Position numbers and translations under genes: made by a program
Notes under the pieces: model-generated
Told to the model about the DNA's origin: nothing
The model's database searches: none
Seen by the model: only the letters and a program-made list of their open reading frames with translations
In this document: positions 16,980-30,342 of the stretch, in pieces
Position numbering within the stretch: the first letter of the stretch is position 1
Layout of the letters: every line of letters begins with the position of its first letter
Source: Trichoplax adhaerens
Lineage: Eukaryota > Placozoa > Uniplacotomia > Trichoplacea > Trichoplacidae
DNA length: 64,000 nucleotides
Assembly (NCBI RefSeq): GCF_000150275.1
Contig: NW_002060946.1
Location: 4,563,035 to 4,627,034 of the forward strand
Direction: 5' to 3'

Positions 16980-17127
16980 TGTCGAACGATGTAAGTACTC
17001 TATACATAGATTGATCAATCATGCAAATGGTACGCTTATTGTTTCAAGATTAAAAATGAGATCATTCTCATTGTATCATTATAATCTGACATTGACGAAT
17101 GGAGATTAACATCTTCACTTTCTTCCT

Positions 17128-17319
17128 ATGTCTTCAATCTTGCATCATTATTCAATTGAAGCCATCTTGAAGATATTTAATCAAATCATTTTCTTATTTA
17201 TCATCGATTTAAAACGTATTAATCTATCATTATCATGTTGTCGATATCAACTTATGCGTCTATGGCGATCAGTACTATTGAATCATAGCAATCGGCGTAA
17301 AGCAAAGCTCTTTCTTTAA
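17128..17319 (+). CDS. Possible F-box-like short ORF or gene fragment
   Basis: The frame reads SIEAILKIFNQ, a hydrophobic stretch, then DLKRINLSLSCCRYQLMRLW and ends at a TAA after KAKLFL. The order IExILKIF, hydrophobic helix, DL.R..L.L.CCR, ..L..LW matches an F-box (L.xEIL..IF.xL...DL.....VCR.W..L....LW). Upstream, ATGTCGAACGAT at 16979-16990 is followed directly by the donor-like GTAAGT, so a small first exon is possible, but I found no acceptor that keeps the whole motif. At about 62 residues it would lack any substrate-binding domain, so it may be a decayed fragment. Confidence 0.25.
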   Translation: MSSILHHYSIEAILKIFNQIIFLFIIDLKRINLSLSCCRYQLMRLWRSVLLNHSNRRKAKLFL

Positions 17320-18496
17320 ACGAAACCCTATTCTAGACTTAAATTCATCTTTTTCCTTCTTTTACATCATGATTTATCACCCTCTTATCGTATAAGATAG
17401 ATCTTATCAAGATGATGCTCACATTTTATTGCAATAGATAAATAATAAGGTAAAAATTTGATAAAGATAATTAACTCTTAATAAGATCTTCAATTCAATC
17501 TAGAGATCTTTAGTACGACATCTTTCTTTTCTCAACGTTAGTATTTTGAGGAATTAATAGCATGACAATTTAGATATCAGGACTAATGTTAACGAAATGA
17601 ATTTAAATTGGGAGTGTATACCAGTCCTTAATTAAAAACGTAGATGTCCTTTTCTAATCGCAAAAATAATAGTACATAGCATCAAGAGATAAATACAAAA
17701 ACAATAACCAAATCAATAGTTTTTAATCTACACTGCAAGTCCTTGAACAGCCACAAGACAAACACGAATGCTTTTGAAGTAATCAATGTATGGAAAGGTA
17801 GAGTAACGATTCAATAGCATTAAAATATAGCTGGCATCAATTAACATCAATACACTATATCAGATAATGTAATGAATTCTTGGTGAAAATCGTCGTATAA
17901 ATCATCACCGGCAATCCTTTAGGACCAGAATTAACAAATTGATATTCTCGATTCTTTTTCAAAACATATTTCTCTCTTCATTCACCTAAAACAAGACATT
18001 GAAGATCAACGGTAGACATGTTTATTTCATTATCATGATTAAAAGCTGCAATATCAGTTTGTCTAAAGTTATACCCTGCAGGCAACTGTATTGTAATAAC
18101 TTTTAGGCGCCATTAAAGTTTCTAAAGTAAATGGGATAAATATAATAGATAATATCCCTGCATTGATTCAGTCCTTAGTAGTTTTTGTTAAGCATATTTT
18201 TATATAGTATTCAATAAATTTTATACCCCATCTTTAAATTAAATCTATTTTATTAGCATTGACCAATGACCCGACCCTTAGAACAGTTTAGCAATGAATG
18301 GACTTGAATTCTTTAGTCATCATTGATACATTTTTCCAATTTTATAGAAATCATAACGGCACAAAGAAATGCCGGTTTTAACTAGACTAGGCTGAATCAG
18401 GTGTTGAATGTTGACTATCGACAATTGAATAGTATTTTTACAAATTTTTAATAATTTCATATTAATCTCCAGAGAAAAGATATTATTATCGACATG
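17320..18496. other. Intergenic, no gene recognised
   Basis: AT-rich sequence with no open frame above 60 codons and no convincing splice-bounded exon, ending at the assembly gap. Confidence 0.45.
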
Positions 18497-19237
18497 NNNN
18501 NNNNNNNNNNNNNNNNNNNNNNNNNNNNNNNNNNNNNNNNNNNNNNNNNNNNNNNNNNNNNNNNNNNNNNNNNNNNNNNNNNNNNNNNNNNNNNNNNNNN
18601 NNNNNNNNNNNNNNNNNNNNNNNNNNNNNNNNNNNNNNNNNNNNNNNNNNNNNNNNNNNNNNNNNNNNNNNNNNNNNNNNNNNNNNNNNNNNNNNNNNNN
18701 NNNNNNNNNNNNNNNNNNNNNNNNNNNNNNNNNNNNNNNNNNNNNNNNNNNNNNNNNNNNNNNNNNNNNNNNNNNNNNNNNNNNNNNNNNNNNNNNNNNN
18801 NNNNNNNNNNNNNNNNNNNNNNNNNNNNNNNNNNNNNNNNNNNNNNNNNNNNNNNNNNNNNNNNNNNNNNNNNNNNNNNNNNNNNNNNNNNNNNNNNNNN
18901 NNNNNNNNNNNNNNNNNNNNNNNNNNNNNNNNNNNNNNNNNNNNNNNNNNNNNNNNNNNNNNNNNNNNNNNNNNNNNNNNNNNNNNNNNNNNNNNNNNNN
19001 NNNNNNNNNNNNNNNNNNNNNNNNNNNNNNNNNNNNNNNNNNNNNNNNNNNNNNNNNNNNNNNNNNNNNNNNNNNNNNNNNNNNNNNNNNNNNNNNNNNN
19101 NNNNNNNNNNNNNNNNNNNNNNNNNNNNNNNNNNNNNNNNNNNNNNNNNNNNNNNNNNNNNNNNNNNNNNNNNNNNNNNNNNNNNNNNNNNNNNNNNNNN
19201 NNNNNNNNNNNNNNNNNNNNNNNNNNNNNNNNNNNNN
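18497..19237. other. Assembly gap (run of N)
   Basis: 741 undetermined bases. The open frame spanning them is an artefact of translating N. Confidence 1.
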
Positions 19238-21819
19238 ATTGATTATTTATGCATCCTATATGTTACCATGCCTAATATTGGGTAAACTTAAGGTAAAGAG
19301 AAAACATAGTTTAAATCTTCAATCACTTTACGATATATGAAGAAGCAAGAAGTGATTTTAAATATTTCAAATCGTAAGCATAGATAGTATTCCAACATGC
19401 CATTCAATAATTATTTTACATAATACTGTTGATCCTTTTAATCATTCTAGAATTATCATCATTTATTGCAGGTATTATGATATGCGATAGAATTCCCTTA
19501 CTTTCTATGAAATTAATTGAAAGTAATGAGATAATAAGCATCCTATTTCAATTTTTAAGGCAATCCTTACCTACTTATAATTATCGACCAATAATAGATA
19601 TTCTCTAGGGTACGATATTGATGTCGAATATAACGATATAAAGTCAACTTTAGTAATTTAAGGTACTAGCCTTGTTTATTCTAGTTCTACTACCTAAAAA
19701 ATAATACCTTGACAATTAAAAGGCTATTTTGACTCTATATGAGTAAAAACATCTCTACAATTTCCCTACTGGGCATTTACATGCTTGACGTTAATGCATA
19801 GACATGATGCCTTTGCTACCCGCTGTTAAAATTAATATCTATACTTACTATCGAATTGTCATGACTAATCAAGATTTCATCTCGTTTTACTGGACATTAT
19901 TTTGTTTTATATCGTATTTTTATTGAATATTTAAATTGATTAAAAAGGTAATCAGATGAGTTTCGTTTTTTGTGATTCAAATGATATCTTCGAATATAAA
20001 CTATTTAAAGCTATCACAAAACCTTAAAATTAACTAAAACAGGTCAATTGATCGAAGATCATAAAGAATACCAGTATTTCGATGTTGTATTCTATCTAAT
20101 TTCTAATACTACTTACTAATGCATATGATTAAGATAACCTATTCCATTTGCCAAGAGTCAATATAAATTACTATATAATTTATAGTAAATACTGCTGATT
20201 GTAAAGAATGTCATGGCAGTAATAATTAAATGGGTATTGAATATTGTATTATCTAGGACATATGATTCTACGAGTAAGATGCAGACGAATAAAATTCCCC
20301 TATTAATGCTAGTATTAATATTAAATTCCGCCATAAAGGGAAAATTAAATAGGCAATGATGGTTATATTCGAGTTTCCAATCAGTTGTTCATCTTTAATT
20401 TGGTCTTACTTCACAGGGGGAAGTAAAGAGCTATACAAGTGTAATGATTTATCATTGCTCAAGGATGTTTTACGCCTAAGTTTTTTTAACCGATTATATC
20501 AGCAAGAGAACCACATAATAACCGATTTCAATTTTTCTAAGAAATTAGGGAACTCTTTTATAAGATTTGTCGATTTCAATCTTATAAATTGTGAAATTAA
20601 AGAAAAATCCATTATATATATCTACAGTATTGTAAGGAGTCGTTAATAAATTGACAATCCTTTCAATAGATCATATTCACCATAGACAATATTGATTTTA
20701 ATCTCTCTACAGTAATACGAAAATCCTCAATTATATATACCGCTTATGACAACTTAAATAAATTATATCATATGCCACTTGATATATATTTTAATCAGGA
20801 GTAACTCTTCCAGTATCAGCTTAACAATAATAACGTCATACTGCAGATTTGATAAATTAATAAAATGTACAGGAAAATATACGTTACTATATTATAATCC
20901 AATTTTGAGTATGTCTATTTTTTAGACTTACTCGTTATTTATATATTTGTGAATAGGATGCATCCACGTTAGTATCTTATACAAATTAATAGCTGGATAG
21001 ATAAAAGATTCGGTGCTATCTCGCCAATCCTGCTTCAAAAATATCTATAGTAGTGATCCATTTCGTTATCATACTGCACTACTGCCCAAGCAACATTCCA
21101 TTCTTGATAATGAATTAAAGTGGTACCTGTGAAGAGGATATATCCGGGCTAAAAGTCAGTTACTAGTCTGTTAACTCCATGCTCAGATAAAAAAAATAAC
21201 AGTTATTCCTGAAAAAAAGTTCAATCGTTCCATCTATAAACGGAAATTTGCATTTGTGTTTTACGCTCTTCCCATAACTCGCTGATATCTCTGTCTTCTT
21301 AGTATTTTATAACCAACCGCTTTTCCGGTAGAACATTGTTTAAACAACAATGTGAATTCCAATCTGGGTGGGAGGTTACTAAAATGATTGTTTTAATTAC
21401 CTTAGCATCTACAATCGAATCACAACTTGATTAATGATGCAATCTTGCTACTTTTAGGCGAAGGTGTATAAATTAGAGTTAGCTCATTTATCGATAAAAC
21501 TAATGGAACAATAAATACTTCAATATTAAAATTAATACGATAATTTGTAGTTTAGTTACGAAAAATATTGAAGTATCAAACTCTCTATCGTATCAATTAC
21601 TTATAGTTTATAGTCCTTCAGCTATATTAATTAATCAGTTATTAAGGCCAAGTTTAAGTTAAAACTGTTATAGAAAAAATCACACGCCTTGTCTTTTGTA
21701 GACGTTATGGATTAATCAGTGTAAAATATTGATGCTAGAATATTATCCCAAATTAATATGTTAGACGAAGTCAATGTAACCAAAAATCTTCTAACCCTTA
21801 TATTTTGAGGTTACTATGA
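19238..21819. other. Intergenic, no gene recognised
   Basis: AT-rich with frequent stops. The longest frame, 20356-20646 (+, 96 codons), has no recognisable domain, an ordinary AT-rich residue mix (I, N, K, S, F) and no support. It could hold 5' exons or promoter of the kinesin gene that follows. Confidence 0.4.
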
Positions 21820-22309
21820 ATGGATACCAGACAAGTAAATTTCATCTATAATGTAAACTCATCAATTATTTTGAAAAAAAGACGTAAATACCATTATTTG
21901 AATTCTTCAGTTACAAACTTAAAGGCTGATCCACTTTAATCAATTTATTATTTTAAACATATATTATGTTTCTATAGCCGGTAAGTTAATCTAAATACAG
22001 ATAAATATAGCTATTATTTACCTACTAAGCACAGCCGTTTTCACTGAGTATAGAATAGGATTTAGTCTTGATAAATGTAATTACGATAGTATTTGTGAGA
22101 CCAATGTTGCCTCAGGCTACATTTTTGCATGAATCTATATTATCATCAAATAATTGTTTTGCATCAATATTGTGTATTTTAGATTGGTAGGATATTGTTA
22201 GATATATGGATAGCAGGTTCAAATTTTTGCTCTTTTTTCCTTTGTATTGTCGTAGATCTTAGCCGATCAGCCTTGGCTGAAAAAATTTCGAAAGAGAAGC
22301 AACATCTCC

Positions 22310-25300
22310 ATGTATTCTACAGTGGCAGTAACGGATCCATCTAATCGCCGTAGTGTTACAGATTGGAGGAAAGACATCGATTTAAATAGTAGTAAGTAGT
22401 TTAGTTATTTCTACGTAAAGCAATATTTGATAGAATTTTATCGCGAGTTTGATGAAAGGTATTGAAAAATGTTTAATCAGTTCTTTTTATCCCTGAAACT
22501 ATTGATTTATCTGTCTAAAGCTAAGCTTAAATAAATCATTTGTTAATATACTATACTGATGCTAAAGCTTTAAAAATGTTTGTGTACAAGATCTAATTCA
22601 GTCAATACCTAATTACATTTATTAGATTAATATTGCATCTATTATTAAATTAAATTTAAAATTCGATACACTAAAATCTAGATTATCGAATTTCTTGTAG
22701 AACTTGATGCTACATTTTCAGTGCTATGTACTGCTACATTATTCTTAGTTCACCTTTTATATGACAACTAGTCATCTTTCCAACTACAAATTGACCATTA
22801 TTATTAATTTTGCTGATATAAATATCGAATTGATATGCATATAAATTAATTTAGCCCAACCTTAGGCATCTATATAGTATTAAAGCATACACATTTTTAT
22901 ATCGCCATATAGTTACTGATTAATTAAGAATAGTTATGATTGCACGCGTATATAATTAAAAAGCTGATATTTGTACAACTACATCATTAGTATAGTATTC
23001 AGGTAAATCGTAAACTCGAGTTAAAATATAGGATAGTTGTAAAAGATACATTATAAATAGCTAACTACTAGTTACATGTCCTAATGGCTATGTATCATTT
23101 TCAAATATAGGTCAAACAGCACTCGATGATGAATACAGCCATAACAGTGATCATAACTATAAAAATCATGATGTGCCAGATATAAATGTCCATCAATACG
23201 AAGTCCATGGGCAATCGCCGATATATCGCGATCAAGAAAAATTTTATCAAACTCCTCCTCAGATGAATGGTACACATTGCTCTCGCCAAGAATATGAAAG
23301 TATGAAACATAATTTAAAACTGTTGAAGAAAGAAAAAGAAGAAATGTCTTTTCAACTGAAGGTAATACGCGTATAACTGTAGTCGATGGAGTAAAATTTA
23401 TTTTTCATTTAGAAATTGACAGTAAATTCCGTGAATCACCCACTGTTAACGACGGCGTATAAAATAAATTGCACAGTAATTTTAATAAAGGCACTGTTTG
23501 CATAAATGACTATAAAATGCTACCTATTATAAATCGACTTATTAGATCTCATTTCTTTCGTTTTTAGAATTTCCGAGATAAAAATCAAAATTATAAAGCA
23601 ATGCTATATAAAGAAGTTAACGATAAAAAATCTCAGATTAAGCTAATTAAAAGCACGCATGAAGCCTATAGGATTGATCAAACGAAATTGGTCTTTAAGT
23701 TACAAGATATCATTCATAAATTAAAATCTTATAACGCAGCTTTAGAATCCAAAATTCGTGGTGAATGCTTGGATAATAGCATGAGACCTATTAGTATTGA
23801 TCCATTAATTCAATCCATAAGTGAGCTGCAAGCCGACAAAATGGCACTTATTGAACAATTAATGACCACAAAAATAGAATTAGAAAATGTCAAAAGGGAA
23901 TCAGCAATAAATATGGATATGTACAGCTTGCCAAGGGAGCACAAAAGACTATCGTTAGATTTGCAATCGGGATCATTTACCTCAATGTCGACGCCCTTAA
24001 CAAGTCCAGTAGCTGTAAGGCCTCCAACGCCACCTGAGGTATTCCATGATCTGAATTGTAGAGTATAATATCTTTAAATATACTTTCAAACCATACTATA
24101 ATATTTTCCCTATGGAAAAATAACGAGGATTATGCCCAAAATATTTCATACAATTATTGATACTACGATTGTAAGATATTAAAAATGAAGAATAACAATA
24201 TGCCTGATATTTCTATAAGTAATTTACCATACTACTGCTCATTCGTGATTTACAGGTACCAATAATTCATATTATTGATGAAGATACTAAACAAGTAACA
24301 GCATTAAGGGAAGAAATTGATATTCTAAGGATCGATATAGAGCATTATCAAGGTAATGTAAATGTCGTCTATACTATTATACAGTTAAAGAAACATTATC
24401 CGCTATAATTTGATGAAATTACCCTACATAATGTAAATAGCAATTTGCTAAATGGTATAGCCAAGACCTAGGTTAATTTAAGTTTATGTGCCATGATCAT
24501 CTTTTAATAATTCCCACTGTGATATACTCGCTTAGTTAATTCCATCAAGCTTCTTTTACCAGTCGAATTCCTTTATTTTTATATTATTGGAGATTTTATT
24601 TTAGGTGGTAATTTATTTGATTACAATCGTGGAACTCTTTCTACTTCTTTAAATAAAGATATAGTTGATGTAATCATAAGTACAGAATTTAAAAGATCAG
24701 GAGCTAAAAATTCAAATACCGTAGCATAACTACATGAGTATATAAGTAAAAAGGTCCAACTTTAGTCTTATCTTCAATATTTTAGGAAAAAATAAATTTC
24801 CAAAAGATTGATGGTTTAACACATCATTGATAATTATAATGATTTAACTTCGGATTATTTCAATTCTAGAACAAGTTGTCGACAAAGAAATCACCGAAGC
24901 TGAAAATTCTGAATTGAAACAAAAACTAAGTCTATTGAAGACTCGTCTAAAACAATTAAGAAGATCTGCTGTAACAGCTGACAATCATACAGATGGTGAC
25001 CTAGTAAGTGGAATAAATTATTGCATTAAACGAGTATAATGTAATGCTAAGAATTTTTTTATACTATGGCTCAATCAAATGAAACATTGCCTTATTATTC
25101 GATAAACTGTTTCTTACTCTTTACCTAACTTCTATCTTATATTCGATAGCTCTCTTCACCTGATAACAGTGAAGATGAAGCGGCAGCCAAAGCTTCATCG
25201 ACCCGAATCAGACGATTAAGTACTTCTAATTTAGATAATTACGTAAGTTATGATCATATTCATGATGAGTCTAAAATTTAATACTGTTCTCAATAGAATT

Positions 25301-28300
25301 TGAATGATTTTGTACGTTTACGATATCCTATCTGTAGCAAATTACATTCGATGAAACTGCTAATGACACTGCACAAAATCAACCAACCCAAAATGACAGC
25401 AAGGATCATCAACTTTTAACTGATGACTTGACTAATGAAATAATAGAATTGAAAAAAGTTATCGTCAGTAGAGACGAAGAGTACCAATCAGAAAAATTAA
25501 AAATTCAAGATGAAAAAAATCAACTGGCTGAGTTGGCCACAGAAAAGGATCAAGAGATTTCTCATTTACAAGAAATTTTGAGGATCAAGAATGAGGAAAT
25601 AGTAAATGAAAAAAATCAGTTAACCTCATTCATATCTTTAAAAGAACAGCAAATAGAACAAATAAAGGATAGTTTTAATAAAGAAAAAGAGGACAGCATT
25701 CAGTCTCAATTTAGACAAGAAAGATTACTGTCAGAAAAAGATGAGGAATTAATTGATATGCAAGGGGAATTATTAGCTGCCAGGAATACTATATCGGATA
25801 CACTAGCTGAAATGGATGAATTAGTTAACTCTAAAAATGAAGAGATTGAATTCTTACAAGAAGAGGTAATGGCAATAGCAAGTTTACTTACGCATAGTGA
25901 TCTACAAATTTTATCTTTAAAATATGTAATTTTCACGATTTTAAACCTTTTTGTAAATGGAAATTAATTTGTTTTTAATCTAAATTTAACAAGATACAAA
26001 TGCACCATGCTAAAACATTAGCAATGAAACAAGTCTATGAAGATCAATTGAATGCACTTCAAAGTGAGATGGATGAAGAAATAGAACAAGTCAAGGAAGA
26101 TAATAGGCAATTGACTTTACAGAAACAAGATCTCACTGTTGCTATCTACAATACTCAGCAAAAGTACTCGATCATCAATGAGGATTATAAGACATTAAAA
26201 ATAGAATTTTCTCAATATCAACAATTTTTACAGGCCGAATACGCCAACATGCAACATAAGGTAATTAGTTTTCCATCAATTCTTGTTCAAACAATATTTT
26301 ATATATTTATCCTTAGTTTGCTCTCTAAGTATTCCGTTTTATAATGATATGCAATCACCTAACTATACCGCATTGAATTGAATTTGCGATATATCAGATT
26401 ATGGACTCGATTAAAGAAGCTGCCGATGTTAATGTCGAGCTACTACATCGCTATCAAAAAGAAATGAGATTAAGGAAGAAATACCATAATGAATTAGTTG
26501 AATTAAAGGGTAATATTCGTGTTATGTGTCGTATTCGACCCGCAATTGACCAAGATGGTCCTGAACCCGAAAACATTATCAGCTTTGACAAAACTGATGA
26601 TAGTATAATCAATGTCGCCTACCGTGGTAGTAAGAAAATATTTGAACTAGATCATATCTTCAAACCAAATGCAACTCAAGTTGAGGTAAGCCAAGATATA
26701 AAAAACGTAGAGCAAGAAGCGATCAATGACAATTTTTATAAGTTCCTATAATTTGTCCTGTTATATGAATATCTTGAAACAAAATATCTATATTAATTAG
26801 AAGAATTACTTATACCTTTACTAACTAATCATCTTTCTATAAATAACTTTCTTTATGTATTAGGTATTCCATGAGGTTGGCAATCTTATTACGTCTTGCG
26901 TAGATGGCTTTAATGTGTGTATATTCGCCTACGGCCAAACTGGAAGTGGTAAAACCTATACAATGGAGGTAAAACTGTTAATTAAACAAATACTTACGTT
27001 TTAAAGAACAGTATCTTAGAAAATCAATCATAATTCTGTATGTCATGATGTAATTATTCTAGGGTCCACCTGATGATCATGGAATCTATCAACGTTCTCT
27101 ATTAAAAATATTTCATGAAATTGAAGAGCGAAAACCACATTGGAACTATCAAGTCTTTGTTTCACTAACACAAATCTATAATGAATCATTACATGATTTA
27201 CTTGGCAAAGATCCGATGGCAAAATTAGACATAAAGCAAAAAAAGGATGGTAGTGGTCTTTACGTTCCCAACCTTAACATTGTTGAAGTTAAATGTGTAA
27301 AAGATGTTAATAATGTATGTAAAACAATAATTACACCTGTTCTCTTCCAAAGTCAACTTAGTGTATTCCTTTTGCATTATCGCTACTTATTAAATAGCGT
27401 CAATTAAATATCAAGCTTGTAAACTGTTTCGGTTTTAAATACGAATTAATATCCTTATTCACTAGATACTTGAAGAAGGAGGCCGTAATAGGACAACAGC
27501 GGCTACCCAAGCTAACGTAGTATCTTCACGTAGCCACGCACTTTTATGCGTAGAAGTTATTGGTACCAATGCTAATAATACTGCAACTTCACAAGGTTAA
27601 TTCTAAGGATAAATCTATAACTGTGTTATGAAAAAGGGCAGTAGTTTATGATATTAATTTTATTTAAAAATTTTATAGGCAAACTAAATCTTATAGATCT
27701 TGCTGGAAGTGAAAGAGTATCAAAAAGCGGTGCTGATGGAGAACGTTTGAAAGAGGCACAATATATTAACAAGTCATTATCGGCTTTAGGAGACGTAATT
27801 CATGCTCTTAGAAACAAAATAGCTCACATTCCATTTAGAAATTCGAAATTGACCTATTTGTTGAAAGATTCATTAAGTAAGTATAGTAGTGAAATTTAAC
27901 CATTTCAATTATTAATTTTTGTTTATTGATTAATTAATGTTAATTTACTACATTTTTCTACAAAATGTCTGAATTGAATAACGCCATTAATTCTCACATT
28001 TTTGATACTAATAGGTGGTAATAGTAAAACATTAATGATGGTACAAGCGTCTCCAGCAGAGAAAAATGCAAGTGAAACAATGTGTTCTTTAAGTTTTGCA
28101 CAAAGATTAAGAACGATTGCATTAGGAGCTGCACAAAAAAAGACAGAATCGATAGTAGACGTAAGTATTAAACAAAATAAAAATGCTTATTATAGGTGAA
28201 TCCACTTGCTTGTTAAATATGTACCTGTATATGGATTTTTTAGTTTTTTTGCGGATATAAAACTTTCTATGTATCAAAGTTTTTGGATCTAATCTTATTA

Positions 28301-28358
28301 ATTAATAAATTAGACATCCAATGGAAAAAAGGCAAAGAAAAAGTCAGCTAATCAGTAA
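22310..28358 (+). CDS. KIFC3: Kinesin-14 with C-terminal motor, KIFC3-like
   Basis: Sixteen exons: 22310-22391, 23111-23361, 23568-24038, 24256-24352, 24605-24679, 24870-25003, 25150-25242, 25338-25865, 25994-26260, 26398-26685, 26864-26968, 27063-27314, 27466-27595, 27679-27876, 28015-28160, 28314-28358, giving 1053 residues. Residues about 80-700 are rich in E, K, Q and L with coiled-coil character. The neck ([11 protein letters not shown]) runs into the motor: [10 protein letters not shown] about 705, P-loop GQTGSGKT 786-793, switch I NVVSSRSH 898-905, switch II DLAGSE 931-936, then [11 protein letters not shown] and [11 protein letters not shown] motor at the C terminus with the neck before it marks kinesin-14, whose members move to microtubule minus ends; [18 protein letters not shown] and [12 protein letters not shown] favour KIFC3 over KIFC1. 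The tail ends [10 protein letters not shown]. Exon 24605-24679 is the least certain. The frame stays open upstream to an acceptor at 22255, so the true start may lie further 5'. Confidence 0.9.
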
Positions 28359-30342
28359 TATTTACAAGTATCTCAACACTAACGGTGGATGGAAATAGAT
28401 CTATTCCATGCTATCTCTTAAACCTATATCAATAAGTTGATGTTAAATATATACCATACGCTAATTATTTTATCTACAGTACATCTACAGTTTGATATAT
28501 TATAATTATTAATGCATGACGCGAATATGAAATTAACTTATGCGAAAAGAAAATCTTTACAAATTACCATGTCGGATTAATCACTGTATTAATACAGTTA
28601 ATAATCTTTGTTTAATTTTATGAATTCAATTGAATAATAACATAGATAAAAGTTTTTTATGTCTCTCTCTATATATATCTATATGTATAAATGATGAACA
28701 AGCCAAGTGATTATATTAAAGATTCAAATATTGCATTAATTTTTACCTAATTGAAAAATCAGTGTTATAAACGTATTATTACACTTTATAATCGCATAAT
28801 CTTTTTCTATTATTATGCTGTGGTGTCAATGAGTTAAGCGGCTATTGCAAATAATATATTAGGGTCTCATTGGGCATTATTATAATTTTATTCAGTATTT
28901 TTACTACCTAGGCCTAGGTTATAATTTTAGGAAGATACCTTAAGCTGCGATGATAACATCGGTTTCATCTATTTTACGACTATGCTATAGCTCTTTTTTG
29001 ATGTGTTCATCAAACTATATTTAGCGATAATTATTTATACGAATGAAAATAATATTATCTGCTATGCAGTACGTATTTATTCTTCTGCATTTATCAGATA
29101 TCCGATTTAGCTAGTAATGCTTTATAGCAATAAACTGGTTATAAGTGTTGATATAAATGTGATCATACGTGTATTTGCTACTTAAAATAGATAATACTAT
29201 ATTTTGTAGGCATTTTTACGTATTCCCGGATCTACCAGTGTATACTTAATTTTATGTATATAATTGATTAATCTTGCTGAATTTGATTGGTTCGTTTTGT
29301 TTACGACTAACATTATCAAACAAGATCATTTTCGTCCAATTTCGTTGATTAGTCTTGCTGTATCGATATATATTAGCAAAGCGTAGGCAAAACAAAATTT
29401 TAGTTGAGTTCACCTCGGCTATTATGCATAATAACCGGCTAAAGCCCGAAATTTGAATACTTTTGCCTTCAATTCGGGCTTCGCCGGCTATAATGCATAT
29501 TAGCCGAGGTGAACTCATGTAACATATATACAGTATGTGTATAGCTATCTGTTTATAATGATGTTTACCTATACGCAAGTAAGTCATTAAGTTTGATACA
29601 AAGCAAATGGCTATACTACTAGATATCAGGTAGTCCATGGTATAATACCCTTCTCATAAGGAAAGATTTTGGATTATGCCTTAGGAAGAGGCACCGATCG
29701 CGTTTATTCAGATAGATCTAATGCTAATTTTGCTTCCCAAGCAATCGAGAGTATAGGCACTCTAACGTGGCCTCAAACATTACTAAAAACACTAAGTTGA
29801 AAATCCTAAGCTTCAATTCACTATACAATATCGTTAGTATTGTATACTGTATTCAATGTGGATCCTGGAGTGTGACCACCCCCACCAGCTAGACCCTAGA
29901 CAATCTAGATACTCAAACAGGGTCTACGATACTAAGAAATTGACCAAAGTGAATTTCCTATGGCTCAGTTCTTTTTTTTACAAACTGACATGGGCATTTT
30001 GTTCATACTGTCTACTATATACAGTGTATAGTTCAGTATGCCAAGGCGTAATCAGTCATGCTGGTCGACTTGAAGCACATTTCGCTTTCTATTGCTTTAG
30101 TGCTGATACAGTAGTTTACAGCTGATACTTTTAAAGTATTCGCCAGGCGATACATTGATCTCTACTGAAGGTGTTGCTTGACCCACTTAACCCCCCCCCT
30201 TCCACCTGTTGCTAGCTCACCATCGTGCAACCTACGAAGAATCTTGCAATCATTGCAACTTAATTGCAATTTTATTCATTTCTGTATAAAGAAAATTACC
30301 TGTTAAAGTGAATAGTAGGAAAGGTTAACCATCGTTGGCAAG
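28359..30342. other. Intergenic between kinesin and MRRF
   Basis: AT-rich with a CT/AT microsatellite (28660-28690), the palindrome CCTAGGCCTAGG at 28908-28919 and the foldback element at 29406-29516. ORFs at 29252-29638 (-) and 29856-30125 (+) show no family similarity, and the first runs through both foldback arms. The last part must hold the MRRF promoter. Confidence 0.45.
29406..29516. repeat. Foldback element: 111-bp inverted repeat
   Basis: Two arms of about 45 bases, beginning GAGTTCACCTCGGCTA and ending TAGCCGAGGTGAACTC, surround a loop of about 20 bases (ATTTGAATACTTTTGCC region). Outer 16 bases of the arms pair perfectly and the inner parts (TTCGGGCTT, CCGGCT) pair with about five mismatches. 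The arms are visibly richer in G+C than the surroundings. It fits a short MITE-like transposable element or a long RNA hairpin. No clear target-site duplication was seen. Confidence 0.88.

Noticed and set aside
18494-19285. 263-codon open frame across the N run
   Set aside because: It consists of undetermined bases except for its last few codons.
20356-20646. 96-codon plus-strand ORF
   Set aside because: No domain, start context, splice or neighbour support; such lengths occur by chance in 2.5 kb of AT-rich DNA.
28660-28690. CT/AT microsatellites near 28660 and 32305 as a shared element
   Set aside because: They share only simple-sequence composition; flanks are unrelated.
29252-29638. 128-codon minus-strand ORF
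   Set aside because: It passes through both arms of the foldback element and has no recognisable family.
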